Source: Streptomyces sp. NBC_00259
GTDB taxonomy: Bacteria > Actinomycetota > Actinomycetes > Streptomycetales > Streptomycetaceae
Direction of reading: 5' to 3'
Assembly (NCBI RefSeq): GCF_036181745.1
Contig: NZ_CP108080.1
Coordinates: forward strand, 5,521,501 to 5,585,500
Length of the DNA stretch: 64,000 nucleotides
Below, piece by piece: positions 60,648 to 64,000 of this stretch (within the stretch, counting starts at the first letter, position 1; each line of letters begins with the position of its first letter). The position numbers and the translations under genes were made by a program. The notes under the pieces are model-generated. The model had not been told where the DNA came from. It made no database searches and was given only the letters and a program-made list of their open reading frames with translations.

Positions 60648-60957
60648 GTGAACTCGTCGTACGTGTACATCCTCATGCCCGGGGCCTCCCGACAGGCCGT
60701 GGCCCACCGTGCCGCCGACCGGCACCGGCTGGAGATCCTCGACAATTCCGGCACCTGCCGGTCCGTCTCCGTCCCCCTCGCCCCGTCCCACCGCGGCGAA
60801 CTTCCGGCAGCCCGCTACGGTGGGCGCGCACACCGTCACCGCCGCGGCGGGCGTGCTCGTACGCCGCCGGGCCCCGGCCGCTACCCTCCACATCGGCGAA
60901 CCCATGCGTTCCGGGCCGCGTCCCGCGACTGCGCGTCACTTCGGGTACGGCAGGTGA
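60648..60957 (+). pseudogene. Possible frameshifted small gene
   Basis: From GTG 60648 a frame with strong third-position GC (VNSSYVYILMPGASRQAVAH, RLEILDNSGTC, VPLAPSHRGELPAARYGG) runs to about 60830. The bias then moves to the frame one base later (GAHTVTAAAGVLVRRRAPAA to a TGA at 60957). A single indel would join them into a ~102-residue protein. It may be a decayed gene, a sequencing error or chance; I recognise no family. Confidence 0.35.
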
Positions 60958-61142
60958 CGTACATGGCTGGGAGATGGCCATCGGTCGACGTCCTTGTTGG
61001 ATCACGACAATTCGGTGGCCTGTTCAACTGGTACTTCGCCTGCAGCGCGGAACGGTTCTGTACGGGGCTGACAGCAGAACGGGCGCGAGACTGTACGGAG
61101 TCAACGGCAGGATTTCCTCGGTCTGCTCCGTAGGGTTCGTAC
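60958..61142 (+). promoter_or_regulatory. accB promoter region with leaderless signal
   Basis: TAGGGT (61131-61136) is a good -10 element ending six bases before the accB ATG at 61143, so the transcript probably starts at the ATG. There is no ribosome-binding site. No clear gene lies in the region. Confidence 0.5.
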
Positions 61143-62726
61143 ATGACCGTTTTGGACGAGACCGCGGGCGAGCCGACCGACGCACGAGGGCGTGTGGCCG
61201 AGCTGCACGCCCTTCGCGAGCAGGCGCGGCGCGGACCCAGTGACCGTGCGACCGAGGCGCAGCACGCCAAGGGCAAGCTGACCGCGCGTGAGCGCATCGA
61301 GCTGCTGCTGGACGCGGGGTCGTTCCGTGAGGTCGAGCAACTGCGACGGCACCGGGCGTCGGGCTTCGGCCTGGAGTCGAAGAAGCCGTACACGGACGGT
61401 GTGATCACGGGCTGGGGCACGGTCGAGGGCCGTACGGTCTTCGTCTACGCGCACGACTTCCGGATCTTCGGCGGCGCGCTCGGCGAGGCTCACGCCACGA
61501 AGATCCACAAGATCATGGACATGGCCATCTCGGCCGGTGCCCCGCTGGTGTCGCTGAACGACGGCGCCGGCGCCCGCATCCAGGAGGGCGTCTCCGCCCT
61601 CGCGGGCTACGGCGGCATCTTCCAGCGCAACACCAGGGCCTCCGGTGTCATCCCGCAGATCAGCGTGATGCTCGGCCCGTGCGCGGGCGGCGCCGCCTAC
61701 TCGCCGGCGCTGACGGACTTCGTGTTCATGGTCCGCGAGACCTCGCAGATGTTCATCACCGGCCCCGACGTGGTCAAGGCGGTCACCGGCGAGGAGATCA
61801 CCCAGAACGGCCTCGGCGGCGCGGATGTGCACGCCGAGACGAGCGGCGTGGCGCACTTCGCGTACGACGACGAGGAGACCTGCATCGCGGAGGTCCGCTA
61901 CCTCCTGTCGATGCTGCCCTCCAACAACCGCGAGAACCCGCCCCAGACGCACGGCGAGGACCCGGCCGACCGCCGCTCCGACGTGCTCCTGGACCTGGTC
62001 CCGGCGGACGGCAACCGTCCTTACGACATGCACAAGGTGATCGAGGAGATCGTCGACGACGGCGACTACCTGGAGATCCACGAGCGCTGGGCCCGCAACA
62101 TCATCTGCGCCCTGGCCAGGCTCGACGGCCAGGTCGTCGGCATCGTCGCCAACCAGCCGCAGTCGCTGGCCGGTGTCCTCGACATCGAGGCGAGCGAGAA
62201 GTCCGCGCGCTTCGTCCAGATGTGCGACGCCTTCAACATCCCGATCATCACGCTGCTGGACGTGCCCGGCTTCCTGCCCGGCGTCGACCAGGAGCACGGC
62301 GGCATCATCCGCCACGGCGCGAAGCTGCTGTACGCGTACTGCAACGCGACCGTGCCGCGGATCTCGCTGATCCTGCGCAAGGCGTACGGCGGTGCGTACA
62401 TCGTCATGGACTCCCAGTCCATCGGCGCCGACCTCACCTACGCCTGGCCGACGAACGAGATCGCCGTGATGGGCGCGGAGGGCGCGGCCAACGTCATCTT
62501 CCGCCGCCAGATCGCCGACGCCGAGGACCCCGAGGCCATGCGCTCCCGCATGGTCAAGGAGTACAAGGCCGAGCTCATGCATCCCTACTACGCCGCGGAG
62601 CGCGGCCTGGTCGACGACGTCATCGACCCGGCCGAGACGCGCGAGGTGCTCATCCGCTCCCTCGCCATGCTCCGCACGAAGCACGCCGACCTGCCGTCCC
62701 GCAAGCACGGCAACCCCCCGCAGTAA
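61143..62726 (+). CDS. accB: Acyl-CoA (acetyl/propionyl) carboxylase beta subunit
   Basis: A 527-residue carboxyltransferase that moves CO2 from biotin on an alpha subunit to acetyl-CoA or propionyl-CoA. MTVLDETAGEPTDARGRVAE, GKLTARERIELLLDAGSF, SLNDGAGARIQEGVSALAGY and SVMLGPCAGGAAYSPALTDF are typical. Residue 420 is Ile (KAYGGAYIVMDSQSIG); PccB enzymes have Asp here and AccB of S. coelicolor has Ile, so this is the AccB type that accepts acetyl-CoA. The alpha (biotin) subunit is encoded elsewhere. The epsilon subunit gene follows. Confidence 0.95.
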   Translation: MTVLDETAGEPTDARGRVAELHALREQARRGPSDRATEAQHAKGKLTARERIELLLDAGSFREVEQLRRHRASGFGLESKKPYTDGVITGWGTVEGRTVFVYAHDFRIFGGALGEAHATKIHKIMDMAISAGAPLVSLNDGAGARIQEGVSALAGYGGIFQRNTRASGVIPQISVMLGPCAGGAAYSPALTDFVFMVRETSQMFITGPDVVKAVTGEEITQNGLGGADVHAETSGVAHFAYDDEETCIAEVRYLLSMLPSNNRENPPQTHGEDPADRRSDVLLDLVPADGNRPYDMHKVIEEIVDDGDYLEIHERWARNIICALARLDGQVVGIVANQPQSLAGVLDIEASEKSARFVQMCDAFNIPIITLLDVPGFLPGVDQEHGGIIRHGAKLLYAYCNATVPRISLILRKAYGGAYIVMDSQSIGADLTYAWPTNEIAVMGAEGAANVIFRRQIADAEDPEAMRSRMVKEYKAELMHPYYAAERGLVDDVIDPAETREVLIRSLAMLRTKHADLPSRKHGNPPQ

Positions 62727-62747
62727 CCCACGAGGAGAATGCTGCAC

Positions 62748-62951
62748 ATGACCATGCCCGCCGAATCCCTGCTCCGGGTCGAGAAGGGCCACGCCGACCC
62801 CGAGGAACTGGCCGCGATCACGGCCGTCCTCCTCGCCCGCGCCGCCGCGCAGCCGCAGGACGCGCCCGCGCACCGCGGCCGCAGCACCGCCGGGTGGCGC
62901 CGCCTGGAACGCCAGTCCGGCTTCCGCGCCCCTCACTCCTGGCAGGGCTGA
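62748..62951 (+). CDS. accE: Acyl-CoA carboxylase epsilon subunit
   Basis: A 67-residue epsilon subunit: LLRVEKGHADPEELAAITAV, LLARAAAQPQ and the conserved end WRRLERQSGFRAPHSWQG. It is needed for full activity of the actinobacterial AccB complex. GAGGAG is well spaced to ATG 62748; an ATG nine bases upstream is too close to it. It lies 21 bases after accB. Confidence 0.92.
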   Translation: MTMPAESLLRVEKGHADPEELAAITAVLLARAAAQPQDAPAHRGRSTAGWRRLERQSGFRAPHSWQG

Positions 62952-63057
62952 CGCCCTACCCGCCACCAAGGCCCCGCCGCCCCCACCAGGGGCGCCGGGG
63001 CCTTCGCGTACCCACCGCGCGCAAGCCCCGGCCTCTCCTGTCCACGCTCGGGAACGG

Positions 63058-63095
63058 GGAAGGCCCCGCACTCCGTGTGGAGTGCGGGGCCTTCC
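63058..63095. terminator. Bidirectional terminator between accE and the conservon
   Basis: A 17-bp perfect stem (GGAAGGCCCCGCACTCC with its complement) around GTGT serves accBE and cvnD, which converge. Confidence 0.88.
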
Positions 63096-63127
63096 CGCGT
63101 ACGGGACCGGTACGGCGACGGAGGCGG

Positions 63128-63709
63128 CTACCGCAGGCGCGCCATGAGTGCGTGCTCGACCAGGGTGATGAGCGCGCTCTTGGCGTCCGCGCGGTGGCGT
63201 GCGTCGGTGGTGATGATCGGGGCGTCGGGGCCGATCTGCAGCGCCTCGCGCACCTCGTCGGGCGTGTACGGCTGATGCCCCTCGAAGCCGTTGAGAGCCA
63301 CGACGAAGGGCAGACCGCTGTTCTCGAAGTAGTCGACCGCGGGGAAGCAGTCGGCGAGTCTGCGGGTGTCGACGAGGACGACGGCGCCGATGGCACCGCG
63401 CACCAGGTCGTCCCACATGAACCAGAAGCGGTCCTGTCCGGGGGTGCCGAACAGGTACAGGATCAGGTCCTGGTCCAGGGTGATACGGCCGAAGTCCATG
63501 GCCACCGTGGTGGTGGTCTTGTCGCCGGTGTGGGTGAGGTCGTCGATGCCGGCCGACGCGGACGTCATCACGGCCTCGGTACGCAGCGGGTTGATCTCCG
63601 AGACGGCGCCGACGAACGTGGTCTTGCCCACGCCGAAGCCGCCCGCCACCACGATCTTCGCGCTGGTGGTTGAGCGGGCTGCACCGCCGCTAGAGCTTGC
63701 GAAGTCCAC
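63128..63709 (-). CDS. cvnD: Conservon GTPase CvnD
   Basis: A 193-residue small GTP-binding protein of the actinobacterial conservon type (MglA/Rab-like). P-loop KIVVAGGFGVGKTTFVGAVS, switch region with TTTTVAMDFGRI, and LYLFGTPGQDRFWFMWDDL (G3) are present; the G4 position is ALNGFEG instead of NKxD, as usual in this group. GTG 63709 starts 18 bases inside cvnC, so the genes are translationally coupled. Position matches cvn1 of S. coelicolor (about SCO5541, recalled). Confidence 0.9.
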   Translation of the reverse strand: MDFASSSGGAARSTTSAKIVVAGGFGVGKTTFVGAVSEINPLRTEAVMTSASAGIDDLTHTGDKTTTTVAMDFGRITLDQDLILYLFGTPGQDRFWFMWDDLVRGAIGAVVLVDTRRLADCFPAVDYFENSGLPFVVALNGFEGHQPYTPDEVREALQIGPDAPIITTDARHRADAKSALITLVEHALMARLR

Positions 63710-64000
63710 TGAGCACCCTTTCGAGCAGTGTCACGTCTGGCTGGCCGCCGGCGGCCTCGTCGCCGCCGGGCTGGTGGATGGCGACAAGTCCGGCCTCCGC
63801 CAGGTCGGCTACGAGGATCCGGGCGACGCCGAGGGGGATGGAGAGAAGTGCCGAGATCTCAGCGACCGACTTGATCTCGATGCACAGCCGGCAGATCCGC
63901 TGGTGCTCGGGCAACTGCCCTTGCAGCCGCGCGGGATCGGCCGTGGTGCTGACCAGCGCCTCGATGGCGAGCTGGTAACGCGGCCGGGTCCGGCCGCCGG
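63690..64000 (-). CDS. cvnC: Conservon DUF742 protein CvnC, 5' end outside window
   Basis: The C-terminal ~103 residues of a DUF742 protein, continuing past the right edge: RPRYQLAIEALVSTTADPAR, LPEHQRICRLCIEIKSVAEI and SALLSIPLGVARILVADLAE are the family core, with a winged-helix look. In conservons, CvnA (histidine-kinase-like), CvnB (roadblock), CvnC and CvnD form a membrane-associated G-protein-type system. The TTG at 63914 is internal, not the start. Confidence 0.88.
   Translation of the reverse strand, partial: GGRTRPRYQLAIEALVSTTADPARLQGQLPEHQRICRLCIEIKSVAEISALLSIPLGVARILVADLAEAGLVAIHQPGGDEAAGGQPDVTLLERVLSGLRKL

Overview
The window is about 71-73% GC by eye, with strong third-position GC bias, GTG and TTG starts, few AT-rich stretches and many long GC hairpin terminators. 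The gene order is that of a Streptomyces core chromosome. From memory it follows the S. coelicolor block from about SCO5495 (rmdB) through gatCAB, cdgC, ilvBNC, serA, proline catabolism, leuB, ilvE, a second urease, cimA and accBE to conservon cvn1 (about SCO5541-5544). These SCO numbers are recalled, not looked up. I saw no rRNA, tRNA, CRISPR array, insertion sequence or prophage.

Layout. 1-8.6 kb: the 3' end of a c-di-GMP phosphodiesterase gene, a Tat-exported phospholipase C and an endonuclease/phosphatase-fold protein on the minus strand, then gatC-gatA-small gene-gatB. 9-16.6 kb: a hypothetical gene, a second Tat phospholipase C, an MMPL exporter, a GNAT and an APH-fold kinase. 16.9-23.7 kb: a small basic protein and a large LuxR ATPase regulator, then a sugar dehydrogenase lipoprotein, an aldo/keto reductase and a D-2-hydroxyacid dehydrogenase. 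24.1-32.7 kb: the membrane diguanylate cyclase cdgC, the attenuator-controlled ilvB-ilvN-ilvC set and serA. 32.8-41.4 kb: a three-gene secreted-protein operon, a PucR-type regulator divergent from proline dehydrogenase and P5C dehydrogenase, a streptogrisin-like protease, an AAC(2')-I-like acetyltransferase and a 47-aa gene. 41.4-53 kb: a possible phosphatase remnant, leuB, ilvE, an NCS1 permease, a urease-like pair without maturation genes followed by agmatine deiminase and a TetR regulator, a membrane protein, and cimA. 53-64 kb: membrane and small conserved genes, a YceI protein, a secreted GH101 glycosidase, accB-accE and the start of a minus-strand conservon (cvnD, cvnC).

How the genes work together. 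ilvBNC, leuB, ilvE and cimA cover most branched-chain amino acid synthesis. ilvB and probably cimA carry leader peptides rich in branched-chain codons followed by a terminator. Proline dehydrogenase and P5C dehydrogenase convert proline to glutamate and face a likely dedicated regulator across a 22-bp inverted repeat. AccB and AccE supply malonyl-CoA. The most intriguing unit is 45.9-49.4 kb: a urease-like enzyme that keeps all nickel ligands but has altered active-site flap and pocket residues, in tandem with agmatine deiminase, whose product is a ureido compound. A second pattern is short tandem duplications at or just after stop codons at five separate loci.
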